Source: Methylocella sp. (GTDB taxonomy: Bacteria; Pseudomonadota; Alphaproteobacteria; Rhizobiales; Beijerinckiaceae). Taken from it: DNA of 64,000 nt. The first letter of the stretch is position 1. The number at the start of each line of letters is the position of its first letter. Shown one piece after another: positions 26,560-35,578 of the stretch. Both the position numbers and the translations under genes were made by a program. Under the pieces are notes generated by a model. That model made no database searches. It worked only from the letters and a program-made list of their open reading frames with translations, and had not been told where the DNA came from. The DNA is taken from positions 3,402,501-3,466,500 of the forward strand of contig JBBCGG010000001.1 of assembly GCA_037200525.1 (NCBI GenBank), in the 5' to 3' direction.

Positions 26560-27762
26560 ATGCCTGACTCAAAATCGAATATAGCAATGCCGAAAATGCC
26601 TTCAACCGCGCTCCGCTTCGCGGCGATGCCGATTATAATCGGCCTGATCGCATGGATCGAGACGAGGCAGCCGTTCACATTCTTTCGGCTCGTCAGCCTC
26701 ATTCTGGCTTTTTTTCTTCTCGCCGATGTCGCCTCGCTCATGCGCGGCAAATCGCGAGACTTGGCGCTTGCGCTCGCCTCCCTCGTTTTCGGTCTCTCTC
26801 TCATCGAAGGCGCCGCAACGGCCTTGGAGGTCAAACAAATGCTGGTCGTGACCCCAGGTTGGTCGGTTTTCCAACCGATCACCGGATGGGGAGCCGAACA
26901 CCCAGGACGCTACCATGCTGTGAGGACCGATCCGAAGACCGGCGCGACGATCTACAGCGCCGATTACACAATCGATTCAAATTTGCTGCGGCAGACGAAC
27001 TCGGCCAAGACCGGTCCTGCGATTGTTTTTTTTGGCGATTCTTTTACTTTTGGTTTTGGCGTGAACGACGCCGATACGCTGCCGCAGTTGTTCGCCGATT
27101 CGCTGGATCGCAAGCAGCGCGTTCTCAACCTCGGCGTCGGCGGCTTTGGACCGCAGCAGTTTCTGCGCGAAATGCAGACGGGTCTCTATGATTCCGTCAT
27201 CGGCCCGCAACCGAAGCTATTTATTTTCATGACGGCCGTCTGGCATGCGGAACGCACCGCTTGCAAATATTCCTGGGGAGCCCATGCGCCGCTCTATGCA
27301 GTTGAGAACGACCAACTCGTATTCAAGGGTGCCTGCTACGAAGGGCTAGGGCTTTGGGCGCAACAATTTTTATGGAATAGCGCGTCGTATCGCTTATTCG
27401 TCGAGCCGTTTCGTCAAAAAATGAGCCATGACGATATCGAGCTCTACATCCGAATCGTATTAGCCGCGGTGAAACTCGCCAAGGAAAAATACGGAGTTCC
27501 GACGCTGATCCCTTACATCCCGGAGAAAGAAGACTATTTCGCCGGGACAGGTTTCAGCGATGAGGCAATCATTCAGCGGCTGACGGATGGCGGGGCCATC
27601 GTCATCGATGTCTCCATCGACCAAAAGGCGGGCAATGAGAGCCCGCTCAAAATTCCGGGCGATGGTCACCCGACGCCGCTCGCCAATCGCATCAGGGCCG
27701 GAATGCTCAAGACCTTCATCCAACAGCACATCTCAGACGTTCTGCTGTCAAAGCTGGAGTAA
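26560..27762 (+). CDS. Membrane-anchored SGNH-hydrolase-like protein, paralog 4 of 5
   Basis: A 400-residue paralog. It has a slightly longer polar N-terminus (MPDSKSNIAMPKMPSTALRF), helices in IIIGLIAWIE and RLVSLILAFFLLADVASL, block I FFGDSFTFGFGVND, cysteines in ERTACKYSW and FKGACYEGL, and block V GDGHPTPLANRI. It lies 22 bases after paralog 3. Its last codons include GGAG, which probably serves as the ribosome binding site of paralog 5. Confidence 0.75.
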   Translation: MPDSKSNIAMPKMPSTALRFAAMPIIIGLIAWIETRQPFTFFRLVSLILAFFLLADVASLMRGKSRDLALALASLVFGLSLIEGAATALEVKQMLVVTPGWSVFQPITGWGAEHPGRYHAVRTDPKTGATIYSADYTIDSNLLRQTNSAKTGPAIVFFGDSFTFGFGVNDADTLPQLFADSLDRKQRVLNLGVGGFGPQQFLREMQTGLYDSVIGPQPKLFIFMTAVWHAERTACKYSWGAHAPLYAVENDQLVFKGACYEGLGLWAQQFLWNSASYRLFVEPFRQKMSHDDIELYIRIVLAAVKLAKEKYGVPTLIPYIPEKEDYFAGTGFSDEAIIQRLTDGGAIVIDVSIDQKAGNESPLKIPGDGHPTPLANRIRAGMLKTFIQQHISDVLLSKLE

Positions 27763-27768
27763 ACCAAT

Positions 27769-28989
27769 CTGAATATTTTTGCCTCGCCGCGCAGTCCAAA
27801 GTTCGACCCGGCTGCGGCCAGCAAGCTCGGCTTTTGGATTCGTCTCGCCGCGATTCCAATTCTGGTTTGCTTGATCATATCGGTGGAGAAAGCGCGGTCT
27901 CTTGGCCTGTTCCGATTGATCACTTTCTCCCTGTTTTTTTTGCTTGTCGTCGATCTGGCGTCCTTGGCGCGCGGCATCGCACGGGATTGTCTGCTGATCT
28001 TCGCGTCGCTGACCTTCGGCCTCTGCCTGATCGAGGCTGCGGCAGCGCTATGGGAGCCAACGCAACAGATCGTCTCGACGCAAGGGTGGTCGGTTTATCG
28101 GCCTATCATTGGTTGGGGCCCCGAGCGCGCAGGCCGCTATAGTTCCAAAAAAACCGATCCGCACACTGGCGCGACAATCTACAGCGCCGACTATACCATC
28201 GACCAAAACTTGCTTCGGCAAACGGATTCGAGCCAGACCGATTCGACAATCGCCTTCTTCGGCGACTCCATCACCTTCGGTGTCGGCCTGAACGACGCCG
28301 ACACGCTGCCGCAACTCTTCGCCGATTCGCTACGCGCCAAGGAGCGCGTGATCAATCTCGCCTTCTCCGGTTATGGTCCGCAGCATTTTTTGCGTGAAAT
28401 GCAAACAGGCCTCTATGACGCCGCCATTGGTCCACAGCCAAAACTCTTTATTTTCCTTACTTCTCCGTGGCATGCTGAGCGAACTTCGTGCAAGGCCTCA
28501 TGGGTTTTAAGCGCGCCGCGCTATGCGCTCGAGAATGGCGAGGTCGCATTCAAAGGGCCTTGTTTTGAAGGAGCCGCCCTGCAGCTAAGGGAATTCTTGT
28601 GGAACTCCGCCGCTTATCGCGCGATCCTAGACCCTTACCGTCAAAAAGTCAGTCACGACGAGATCGACGTTTATCTTCGAATCTTATTAGCAGCCGTGAC
28701 CTTGGCCAAAGAAAAATATGGCGTCCCGACGCTGATTCCTTTTATTCAGGCTCCTGAAGGCTACCTGCGCGGGACAGGCTTCAGCAATGACTCGATCATC
28801 GAACGTCTGCGCGAGGGCGGAGCCGACGTCATTGATGTGTCTTTGCTCAAAGAACAGGCCGATGGCGCGACGATCAGCATTCCGGGCGACGGCCATCCAA
28901 CGCCTTTAGCCAATCATCTCAGGGCCTTGATGCTGAAACATTATATAGAACAGCACATGTCCGGGGCGCTGTTGTCACAACTCGACTAG
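27769..28989 (+). CDS. Membrane-anchored SGNH-hydrolase-like protein, paralog 5 of 5 (probable CTG start)
   Basis: The domain plan is the same: block I FFGDSITFGVGLND, cysteines in ERTSCKASW and FKGPCFEGA, block V GDGHPTPLANHL. The first ATG/GTG/TTG in frame is a TTG at 27871, which would remove the first membrane helix. Homology to the other paralogs clearly begins earlier (FWIRLAAIPILV). The frame is open back to the stop of paralog 4, and the only near-cognate start with a good ribosome site is CTG 27769, 9 bases after GGAG. I use that start, giving 406 residues. If TTG 27871 is used, the protein is 372 residues. Confidence 0.65.
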   Translation: MNIFASPRSPKFDPAAASKLGFWIRLAAIPILVCLIISVEKARSLGLFRLITFSLFFLLVVDLASLARGIARDCLLIFASLTFGLCLIEAAAALWEPTQQIVSTQGWSVYRPIIGWGPERAGRYSSKKTDPHTGATIYSADYTIDQNLLRQTDSSQTDSTIAFFGDSITFGVGLNDADTLPQLFADSLRAKERVINLAFSGYGPQHFLREMQTGLYDAAIGPQPKLFIFLTSPWHAERTSCKASWVLSAPRYALENGEVAFKGPCFEGAALQLREFLWNSAAYRAILDPYRQKVSHDEIDVYLRILLAAVTLAKEKYGVPTLIPFIQAPEGYLRGTGFSNDSIIERLREGGADVIDVSLLKEQADGATISIPGDGHPTPLANHLRALMLKHYIEQHMSGALLSQLD

Positions 28990-29108
28990 AGCCGACAAAC
29001 CCGAGCCCCTTATGCTGATAAGCGCATCGATCTCGGCTAACGCCGGGATCGAAAGTCCAAGTCAGGCAGCCTGAACTTCAGCGCGAGAGATGAACTCCCA
29101 AAAATGCG

Positions 29109-30947
29109 TCAGTCGAGTTCGAAGGCGTTCTTATAGTCGAGCTTCAATTCAGGGTTTTGCTGATCCTTATGAAGTATGCAGTTCCCGACCGCGAGAAACT
29201 CTATTTCGCTGCCCATGAAACAGCGGAAGGCGTCCTCGGGCGTATTGACGATCGGCTCGCCGCGGACGTTAAAGCTCGTATTGATGAGCACAGGACATCC
29301 GGTCAGGTCCTCGAAGCGACTGATTAGCGCGTGGTAGCGCGGATTAGTCTCCTTGTGGACGGTCTGCACGCGCGCCGAATAATCGACATGGGTGACCGCC
29401 GGAATGTCGGAGCGCAGCACATTCAGCTTATCGATGCCAAAAAGCGCCTGCTCGTCGTCAGACATTTTGCGGCATCGATCGGAGTCTACCGGAGCCACAA
29501 GCAGCATATAGGGCGAATCCGCATCGAGTTCGAACCAGTCCACGACGCGCTCACGCAGCACAGACGGCGCGAAGGGACGAAAACTCTCGCGGTACTTCAC
29601 TTTAAGATTGAGCGCTTTCTGCATGGTCGGCGAGCGCGGATCGCCAAGGATCGAGCGATTGCCCAGCGAGCGCGGGCCGAACTCCATCCGCCCTTGGTGC
29701 CAGCCGACCGCCTGCCCGCCGACCAGCGCGGCCGCAGTCTCCTCAATCAATTGCTCGTCGTCGACGACGCTGAAAATCGCGCCGGCAGCCTTCAACCTCT
29801 GTTCAATATCGCTCTGGGCGTAGCTTGGGCCTAGATAGGCTCCCTGCATCGAGTCGGGTTGTTTGACGCTTTTGACCGCGCGCCCGCTGTTCTCGCTATA
29901 ATAGACCGCCAGAGCTGCGCCAAGCGCCCCTCCCGCATCGCCGGCCGCTGGCTGGATGAAAATTTTGTCGAACCGTCCGTCGCGCAAGACTTTGCCATTG
30001 GCAACACAATTCAGCGCCACCCCTCCGGCGAGGCAGAGATTGCGCAGACCCGTTTCCGCCGCAAGCGATCGGGTCAAGCGCAGCACCACTTCTTCCGTCA
30101 CGGCCTGGACGGAGGCCGCGAGATCCATGTGGCGCTGGTCAAGCGGCTCACCCGCAAGACGCGGTGCCCCGCCAAAAAGCGCGTCAAACCGCTTATTGGT
30201 CATGGTGAGGCCGGTCGAATAGCCAAAATAATCCTGGTTCAGCCTGAATGAACCATCCGGCTTGACGTCGATCAAATGCTCGAGGATGGCTTTTGCATAT
30301 TTGGGTTCGCCATACGGCGCGAGACCCATCACCTTATACTCGCCAGAATTGACCTTGAACCCGGTGTAATAGGTGAACGCCGAATAGAGCAATCCGAGGG
30401 AATGGGGAAAGTGAACTTCCTTGGTGATGCGCAGCGCATCGCCCTCCCCGATCGCCGCCGAGGTCGTCGCCCACTCGCCAACGCCATCCATCGTCAAAAC
30501 CAGGGCCGACTGAAATGGCGACGGATAATAGGCCGAAGCCGCATGCGAAAAATGATGTTCGCTGAAGCGCAACTTTGCCTTGTCGCCGAGCGCCGGATCG
30601 ATGCCTTTGAGTTCGCGCAAGAGTAGATCGCGCTGAAACAGCTTCTCTCCGATCCATAGCGGCATCGATTTGCGGAAAGACGCAAAACCATCCGGCGCGA
30701 AGGCCAGATACGTCTCGATGAGCCGCTCGAATTTCAGAAAGGGCTTTTCGTAAAAAACCACCCGATCAACCGAACCCGCGTCAACTTTTGCCTCTTTGAG
30801 GCAATAGGCAACGGCGTTGGCCGGGAAGCCGGGATCATGTTTTTTGCGCGTGAATCGCTCTTCCTGAACCGCTGCGATGATCTCGCCATCGCGGATCAGG
30901 GCCGCTGCGCTGTCGTGATAAAAGGCCGAAATGCCAAGGACCAGCAT
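29109..30947 (-). CDS. O-carbamoyltransferase, NodU/CmcH/SxtI family
   Basis: A 612-residue two-domain carbamoyltransferase. The N-terminal Kae1-like domain starts MLVLGISAFYHDSAAALIRDG and contains the metal-binding SEHHFSHAASAY box and TMDGVGEWATTS. The C-terminal YrdC-like part includes GGVALNCVANGKVLRDG, QPAAGDAGGALGAAL and MEFGPRSLGNRSILGDPR. The enzyme moves a carbamoyl group from carbamoyl phosphate to a hydroxyl, on antibiotics, Nod factors or sugars in known cases. It is the last gene of an operon with the SxtK-like and SxtJ-like genes and faces the SGNH array tail to tail, 119 bases away. The acceptor is unknown; a surface glycan is my guess. Confidence 0.92.
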   Translation of the reverse strand: MLVLGISAFYHDSAAALIRDGEIIAAVQEERFTRKKHDPGFPANAVAYCLKEAKVDAGSVDRVVFYEKPFLKFERLIETYLAFAPDGFASFRKSMPLWIGEKLFQRDLLLRELKGIDPALGDKAKLRFSEHHFSHAASAYYPSPFQSALVLTMDGVGEWATTSAAIGEGDALRITKEVHFPHSLGLLYSAFTYYTGFKVNSGEYKVMGLAPYGEPKYAKAILEHLIDVKPDGSFRLNQDYFGYSTGLTMTNKRFDALFGGAPRLAGEPLDQRHMDLAASVQAVTEEVVLRLTRSLAAETGLRNLCLAGGVALNCVANGKVLRDGRFDKIFIQPAAGDAGGALGAALAVYYSENSGRAVKSVKQPDSMQGAYLGPSYAQSDIEQRLKAAGAIFSVVDDEQLIEETAAALVGGQAVGWHQGRMEFGPRSLGNRSILGDPRSPTMQKALNLKVKYRESFRPFAPSVLRERVVDWFELDADSPYMLLVAPVDSDRCRKMSDDEQALFGIDKLNVLRSDIPAVTHVDYSARVQTVHKETNPRYHALISRFEDLTGCPVLINTSFNVRGEPIVNTPEDAFRCFMGSEIEFLAVGNCILHKDQQNPELKLDYKNAFELD

Positions 30948-30957
30948 CGCGAACCGA

Positions 30958-31107
30958 TCAAAACAGCGTATAGATGAAAGGGGCCACGACTGAGCCTTGG
31001 CTCAGCACGAACAAGCCGCCGAAAATCAGGAAGAGAACCAGCAGGGGCAGCAGCCAGAATTTCTTTCTCGCGCCCAAAAATTCTAAAAGCTCGGCAAAAA
31101 TCGACAT
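30958..31107 (-). CDS. DUF5989/SxtK-like small membrane protein, 49 residues
   Basis: A short gene easily missed by length cut-offs. It starts MSIFAELLEFLGARKKFWLLP and continues with one strong membrane helix (LLVLFLIFGGLFVLSQGS) to a short tail VVAPFIYTLF. Such peptides accompany carbamoyltransferase genes, and in saxitoxin clusters the trio is sxtI-sxtJ-sxtK. It sits 10 bases upstream of the carbamoyltransferase start and 9 bases after the SxtJ-like gene, so the three are one operon. The function of the family is unknown. Confidence 0.82.
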   Translation of the reverse strand: MSIFAELLEFLGARKKFWLLPLLVLFLIFGGLFVLSQGSVVAPFIYTLF

Positions 31108-31116
31108 TTATTGACC

Positions 31117-31539
31117 TCAAAACTGTTTCGTCAGTGCGCCTTGCCCAGGGCTCAGCGGTTGACGTTCGATCCAATAGGTCTTGGCTTCGGGCTCCATCTT
31201 CAGGCGCAGCAGATCGGCGCCCTTCTTGCGCAGATACCAGCCAAGCGGCGTAACCGCGACAAAAAACATGAGCCCCATAATGACCGGATTGACGATTCGG
31301 TTCAAAAGCAAGCCCAGCTTGAACCAGGCGCGATTGAGTGGCGTCAGCCAATCAGGCTTAAGCCAGCCAGACGCCGCGAGCGCAACGCCGAGCGCGAGAA
31401 GGACCCATTTCGGCGAATTCCCATGCACCACAGGCCAGACCCCTAAAAGCGCAAATATAGCGCCAAGAGTGAGGCCGAATTTCCGATTTGAGCCGAGTAC
31501 GACCTTACGGAAGCTCGAAACGTTTTCATGTGTTTGCAT
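31117..31539 (-). CDS. SxtJ-like membrane protein
   Basis: A 140-residue protein with two hydrophobic stretches near the N-terminus (LTLGAIFALLGVWPVV, WVLLALGVALAASG) and a third after a conserved loop (LNRAWFKLGLLLNRIVNPVIMGLMFF). It ends with a charged tail (KKGADLLRLKMEPEAKTYWIER). This is the SxtJ family pattern. I chose ATG 31539 (MQTHENVSSF), which gives the usual start shortly before the first helix; the frame is open to 31584. It heads the carbamoylation operon. Confidence 0.8.
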   Translation of the reverse strand: MQTHENVSSFRKVVLGSNRKFGLTLGAIFALLGVWPVVHGNSPKWVLLALGVALAASGWLKPDWLTPLNRAWFKLGLLLNRIVNPVIMGLMFFVAVTPLGWYLRKKGADLLRLKMEPEAKTYWIERQPLSPGQGALTKQF

Positions 31540-32196
31540 TACGGTCCAGTCGGTTTGCTTTGCGGCCTTAAATCGAAGAGCCAATAGCGGCTAAAGGCTG
31601 GGTCTTTCCCCGCCACGCGAGGGAACGAGGATCAATGTGCGGCCGGCTCTCCAGATCTTTCCACGAAGGCAGCTTCGTCCCCCAATCCGCAGGCCTGCGC
31701 GACGCCTTTTTGACGTATCCGCGAGGTCGGAACAAGCGCGGCTGGGGAAGCTCCCGAAGGAAGATCGATTGTACTCTCGCGCCTGCAAAGTCAAGAAGCC
31801 ACTCAACCAAGCTGGCGTCTGAATCGACCGCAAGTTTCTTATGGCTCGGTTCAAGAAGCCCTCGGGAACCGCGGCCTGCGAATCACTCCATGGCTACGTC
31901 CCTGTCTCGTCGCCAAGATCTCGATTTCCAAAGCTCGCCACAACTTAAAGGCTAACATTCGCCGCTTTGCTCATCTATTTGACTACAATCATTTGATTGG
32001 CATTCCACCGCGTCCGACCGAACTGGCTGATGGAAACAGCTGTACGCTTCGACGCGTAGAAAATGAGTGGTTTAAGATGAAAAGCCTACAAAAATAATGG
32101 ACATTTGCGACAAGCCTTAATATTTGCTGATAAAGGGATAAAAATGCGCTGCGCGCCTGATTTGGATAGCGCCGCAGAAATCCCATCGGAGTTCGG
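31540..32196. other. Intergenic region between SxtJ-like gene and Rrf2 regulator
   Basis: About 650 bases without a supported gene. Frames on both strands near 31568-31955 are short and have no recognisable motif; one on the minus strand (31568-31810) reads somewhat protein-like but matches nothing I know. The right part is AT-rich and holds the candidate Rrf2 promoter. Confidence 0.5.
32105..32133 (+). promoter_or_regulatory. Candidate promoter of the Rrf2 regulator
   Basis: TTGCGA and TGATAA are separated by 17 bases in an AT-rich stretch, 63 bases before the ATG. This is a fair housekeeping sigma match. Confidence 0.45.
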
Positions 32197-32646
32197 ATGC
32201 TTACCAAAAAAGGTAAATATGGTCTGAAGGCCATGGTTCATCTGGCCGGACGTCCCCCGGGGGAAGCGACGCTCGTTACGGATATCGCCGTGTCGAACGA
32301 AATCCCCAAGAAGTTCCTTGATACGATCCTGGGCGAACTGCGCAATGCGGGTTTCGTCAATTCGAAAAAAGGAAAGGGCGGCGGCTATACCTTAGCAAGG
32401 CCTCCGCGCGACATTCGCATCGGCCACATCGTTCGCGTTCTAGATGGCCCGCTCGCGCCAATCCAGTGCGCGAGCAAGACCTCCTATCGGCGCTGCGACG
32501 ATTGCCCGGACGAGAAGCACTGCAGCGTTCGACTCATCATGCTCGAAGCGCGCAACGCGATTGCGACCGTCCTCGATAATCGTACGCTCGCAGAGATGCG
32601 AGCGTTGAGCGAAAGCGATGAAGCACATTTGATGTACTATATTTGA
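32197..32646 (+). CDS. Rrf2-family transcriptional regulator with cysteine cluster
   Basis: A 149-residue Rrf2 regulator: winged helix at the N-terminus (KKGKYGLKAMVHLAG, IPKKFLDTILGELRNAGFVNSKKG, GGGYTLARP), then a cysteine-bearing loop with Cys91, Cys100, Cys103 and Cys109. IscR and NsrR use three cysteines for an Fe-S cluster; four in this spacing suggest cluster binding but not which signal. It ends in a dimer helix. It is convergent with adk and not linked to an obvious target, so its regulon cannot be read from context. Confidence 0.88.
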   Translation: MLTKKGKYGLKAMVHLAGRPPGEATLVTDIAVSNEIPKKFLDTILGELRNAGFVNSKKGKGGGYTLARPPRDIRIGHIVRVLDGPLAPIQCASKTSYRRCDDCPDEKHCSVRLIMLEARNAIATVLDNRTLAEMRALSESDEAHLMYYI

Positions 32647-32695
32647 GGTCTGCAGCGCCCGAGACGGCCGCCGGGTAACGCTCGAGGCGAGGGCT

Positions 32696-33277
32696 TCAGG
32701 CTTGGAGCGCCTGATCGATAGCCGCTGACACAGCCTCTATCGGCGCCATGCCATTCACGGATCTCAATGCGCCTTTCTTGGCGTAATAGGCTGAGACAGC
32801 CGCCGTCTGCGAATGATAAGCGTCGAGGCGTTTCTTGAAGGCCTCTGGATTGTCATCCGCGCGGACGACTTCCCCGCTTGCCGTCATATCCTTGGCGCGT
32901 TGCTCGATCCGAGCCAGCAGAGCTGCATCATCGACCTTGAGCTCGATCACCGCATCGAGATCCATGTGTTTTGCATGAAGGATCGCGGTCAAAGCTTCGG
33001 CTTGTTTAACCGTTCGCGGGAATCCGTCTAAAATAAATCCAGCTTTGGCGTCCGACGCATCGATGCGCTCAGCGATAATCCCGACGACGGTCTCATCTGA
33101 CACAAGGCCGCCCGCATCCATAACCGCTTTTGCCGTAAGTCCGATCGGCGTCTTCGCCTTTACCGCCGCGCGCAGCATGTCGCCGGTAGATAGTTGAGGA
33201 ATTTTGTACTTTTCCTGGAGTCGCGTCGATTGCGTGCCTTTTCCAGCCCCGGGCGGTCCAAGAAATACAAGCCTCAT
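32696..33277 (-). CDS. adk: Adenylate kinase
   Basis: A 193-residue adenylate kinase, balancing ATP, ADP and AMP. The P-loop [10 protein letters not shown], the AMP-site STGDMLRAA and [12 protein letters not shown] are present. The LID is the short form, without the long zinc-binding insert, as usual in alphaproteobacteria. Its ATG overlaps the secY stop by 4 bases. It is the last gene of the ribosomal cluster here: the usual rpsM-rpsK-rpoA-rplQ do not follow. Confidence 0.96.
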   Translation of the reverse strand: MRLVFLGPPGAGKGTQSTRLQEKYKIPQLSTGDMLRAAVKAKTPIGLTAKAVMDAGGLVSDETVVGIIAERIDASDAKAGFILDGFPRTVKQAEALTAILHAKHMDLDAVIELKVDDAALLARIEQRAKDMTASGEVVRADDNPEAFKKRLDAYHSQTAAVSAYYAKKGALRSVNGMAPIEAVSAAIDQALQA

Positions 33278-34602
33278 CTACGTCTCCCCCTTAATTTGGC
33301 TTTTTTGACCAACCCCTCATATTGGTGCGCCTGGAGATGACCCAAGATCTGCGCCACCGTATCCATAGTGACGCTCACAACGATGAGAAGCGATGTCCCG
33401 CCAAAATAGAACGGAAGCGCCGCATAAGAAATAAGCATTTCAGGCAAAAGACAAATCAATGCGAGATAGGCGGCTCCGATAACCGTGATCCGCATCAGGA
33501 TCGAGTCGATATATTGGGCAGTTCGCTCGCCGGGCCGAATGCCGGGAATGAAGCCGCCATGCTTCTTGAGATTGTCCGCGGTCTCGACCGGATTGAACAC
33601 AATCGCGGTGTAAAAGAATGAGAAAAAGACGATCAGCGACACATAGAAGATCAGATAAAGCGGCCGACCATGACCGAGATATGTCGAGATGATCCCGATG
33701 ACGCCGCTCTGATTTTGCGAGAAATTGGCGATAGTCGTCGGCAGCAGCAGAAGCGAGGAAGCGAAAATCGGCGGAATGACGCCAGCCGTGTTCAGCTTGA
33801 GAGGAAGAAACGACGTCTGCCCCTCATAAACCTTATTGCCCTGTTGCCGTTTTGGGTAAGTGATCAGCAAGCGCCGCTGCGCCCGCTCCATAAAGACGAT
33901 GAAGGCGATCACGCCGACCGACATGACCAGTACGGCGATAATCAGACCAGTCGAGATAGCGCCTTGCCGACCGAGCTCCAATGTATTGATGATGGCGGCA
34001 GGGAAAGCCGCGACAATGCCGGCGAAAATAATCAGCGACGAGCCGTTGCCGATGCCGCGCGACGTAATCTGCTCGCCGAGCCACATCAAAAACATCGTGC
34101 CGCCCATCAGCGTCAGCACTGTAGACAGGCGGAAGAAAAATCCCGGTTCTGTCACGACGCCCGCCTGGCTCTCGAGCCCGACCGATATTCCATAAGCCTG
34201 GAATGCCGCAAGAACGACCGTCAGATAGCGGGTGTATTGATTGATGACCTTGCGCCCCGACTCGCCTTCCCTCTTCAACGTTTCCAGCGTCGGAAAGACA
34301 GAAGTCAAAAGCTGAATGATGATCGAGGCGGAGATATAAGGCATGATGTTCAGCGCGAAGATGGCCATGCGCTGCACGGCTCCGCCCGAGAACATATTAA
34401 ATAATTCGAGCACGCCCTGCTTATTGCCGGTGAAATTCGCCTCAAAGGCGGCGGGATCTATGCCCGGCAGCGGGATGTAGGTGCCAAATCGATAAATAAT
34501 TAGCGCACCGAGCGTAAACCAGATGCGCTTTTTTAGTTCTTCGGCCTTGCCGAACGCGCCCCAGTTTACGTTTGCCGCAAGCTGTTCTGCCGCCGATACC
34601 AT
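33274..34602 (-). CDS. secY: SecY preprotein translocase subunit
   Basis: A 442-residue channel subunit with ten membrane helices; it begins [32 protein letters not shown]-like and contains the plug/pore segment [11 protein letters not shown]. The length is normal. It follows rplO after a 260-base gap with a strong terminator, so it must have its own promoter or depend on read-through. Confidence 0.96.
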   Translation of the reverse strand: MVSAAEQLAANVNWGAFGKAEELKKRIWFTLGALIIYRFGTYIPLPGIDPAAFEANFTGNKQGVLELFNMFSGGAVQRMAIFALNIMPYISASIIIQLLTSVFPTLETLKREGESGRKVINQYTRYLTVVLAAFQAYGISVGLESQAGVVTEPGFFFRLSTVLTLMGGTMFLMWLGEQITSRGIGNGSSLIIFAGIVAAFPAAIINTLELGRQGAISTGLIIAVLVMSVGVIAFIVFMERAQRRLLITYPKRQQGNKVYEGQTSFLPLKLNTAGVIPPIFASSLLLLPTTIANFSQNQSGVIGIISTYLGHGRPLYLIFYVSLIVFFSFFYTAIVFNPVETADNLKKHGGFIPGIRPGERTAQYIDSILMRITVIGAAYLALICLLPEMLISYAALPFYFGGTSLLIVVSVTMDTVAQILGHLQAHQYEGLVKKAKLRGRRR

Positions 34603-34681
34603 TCATCGCTCCTCAGGCGCCGCAAGCGCCAGAATGCTTATTTTCAGCCAAAGTCTCGCCCAGCGATTTGCAGGAGCTTGA

Positions 34682-34706
34682 CAAAAAGCCCGCGGACGCC
34701 GCGGGC
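34682..34706 (-). terminator. Intrinsic terminator after rplO
   Basis: On the minus strand a perfect 8-bp stem GCCCGCGG/CCGCGGGC with loop CGT is followed directly by TTTTT. It should end or attenuate the S10-spc transcript before secY-adk. Confidence 0.85.
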
Positions 34707-34862
34707 GCTTGTCGGAGCAGCTCAACAACACCCTTATAGGCCAACGGAAAGAGTACTGAAAGGCCGCTTGCCGATCGAACCAATGTTCACAGCTTCTCTT
34801 TTGACATTCCTCATTGCGCAACGTCACGCAATGACTGCGAACCGAACGCGCGACAGAAAGCT

Positions 34863-35345
34863 TTAAACAGCGTCAGCCTCAGGCGCAACCGTCAACAGCC
34901 TGATGGAACCGCCGGCCGCCTCGATCGCAGCCACGGCGCTTTTTGACGCTGCGGCGACTTCGAACGTCAGCTTCGCACTGAGCTGGCCGACGCCGAGAAT
35001 CTTGACGCCGCCGCGCGCTTTTGCGCATACGCCGCTCGCCGTCAGCGCTTCATTGGTAATGACCGCCGCAGCATCAAGCTTGCCGGCGTCCACCGCTTCT
35101 TGAATGCGGCCAATATTGACCTGGTTGTAATCGGTCGAAAAAGGATTCCAGAAGCCGCGTTTCGGCAGACGCCGATGCAACGGCATCTGACCGCCTTCAA
35201 ATCCCTTGATCCGAACGCCGGTTCGCGACTTTTGACCCTTGACCCCGCGTCCGCAGGTCTTGCCCTTGCCGGAGCCAATCCCGCGCCCGACGCGCATACG
35301 AACCTTGGATGAACCGGCATTATCGACAATATCATTAAGTTTCAT
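34863..35345 (-). CDS. rplO: 50S ribosomal protein L15
   Basis: A 160-residue L15 beginning [14 protein letters not shown], with the Gly/Arg-rich [16 protein letters not shown] stretch that reaches into 23S rRNA. ATG 35345 follows GAGGAC by 6 bases; a GTG six codons earlier overlaps that site and is unlikely. It is the last gene before the intrinsic terminator. Confidence 0.96.
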   Translation of the reverse strand: MKLNDIVDNAGSSKVRMRVGRGIGSGKGKTCGRGVKGQKSRTGVRIKGFEGGQMPLHRRLPKRGFWNPFSTDYNQVNIGRIQEAVDAGKLDAAAVITNEALTASGVCAKARGGVKILGVGQLSAKLTFEVAAASKSAVAAIEAAGGSIRLLTVAPEADAV

Positions 35346-35371
35346 TGTTGTGTCCTCACTCACCGGCGCGC

Positions 35372-35566
35372 TTACGCGCTCTCGACGATGCGCACGAGAT
35401 GAGCGACTTTCGCAATCATTCCGCGTATGGCCGGGGTATCATTCAGCGAAGACCGGCGACCGATCTTATTCAGTCCCAGCCCAATCAGAGTAGCGCGTTG
35501 CGCCGGCGGCCGGCCAATCGGACTTTTAACCTGTTCTATCGTAAGCTTGGATTGGATGATAGTCAT
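35372..35566 (-). CDS. rpmD: 50S ribosomal protein L30
   Basis: A 64-residue L30 with the usual [25 protein letters not shown]-type core. It lies between rpsE and rplO as in other bacteria, 12 bases after rpsE. Confidence 0.95.
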   Translation of the reverse strand: MTIIQSKLTIEQVKSPIGRPPAQRATLIGLGLNKIGRRSSLNDTPAIRGMIAKVAHLVRIVESA

Positions 35567-35578
35567 GGAATCCGCTCC

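Noticed and set aside
31568-31955. Overlapping frames on both strands between the SxtJ-like gene and the Rrf2 gene
   Set aside because: Short, no recognisable family, no ribosome site, and no link to neighbours.
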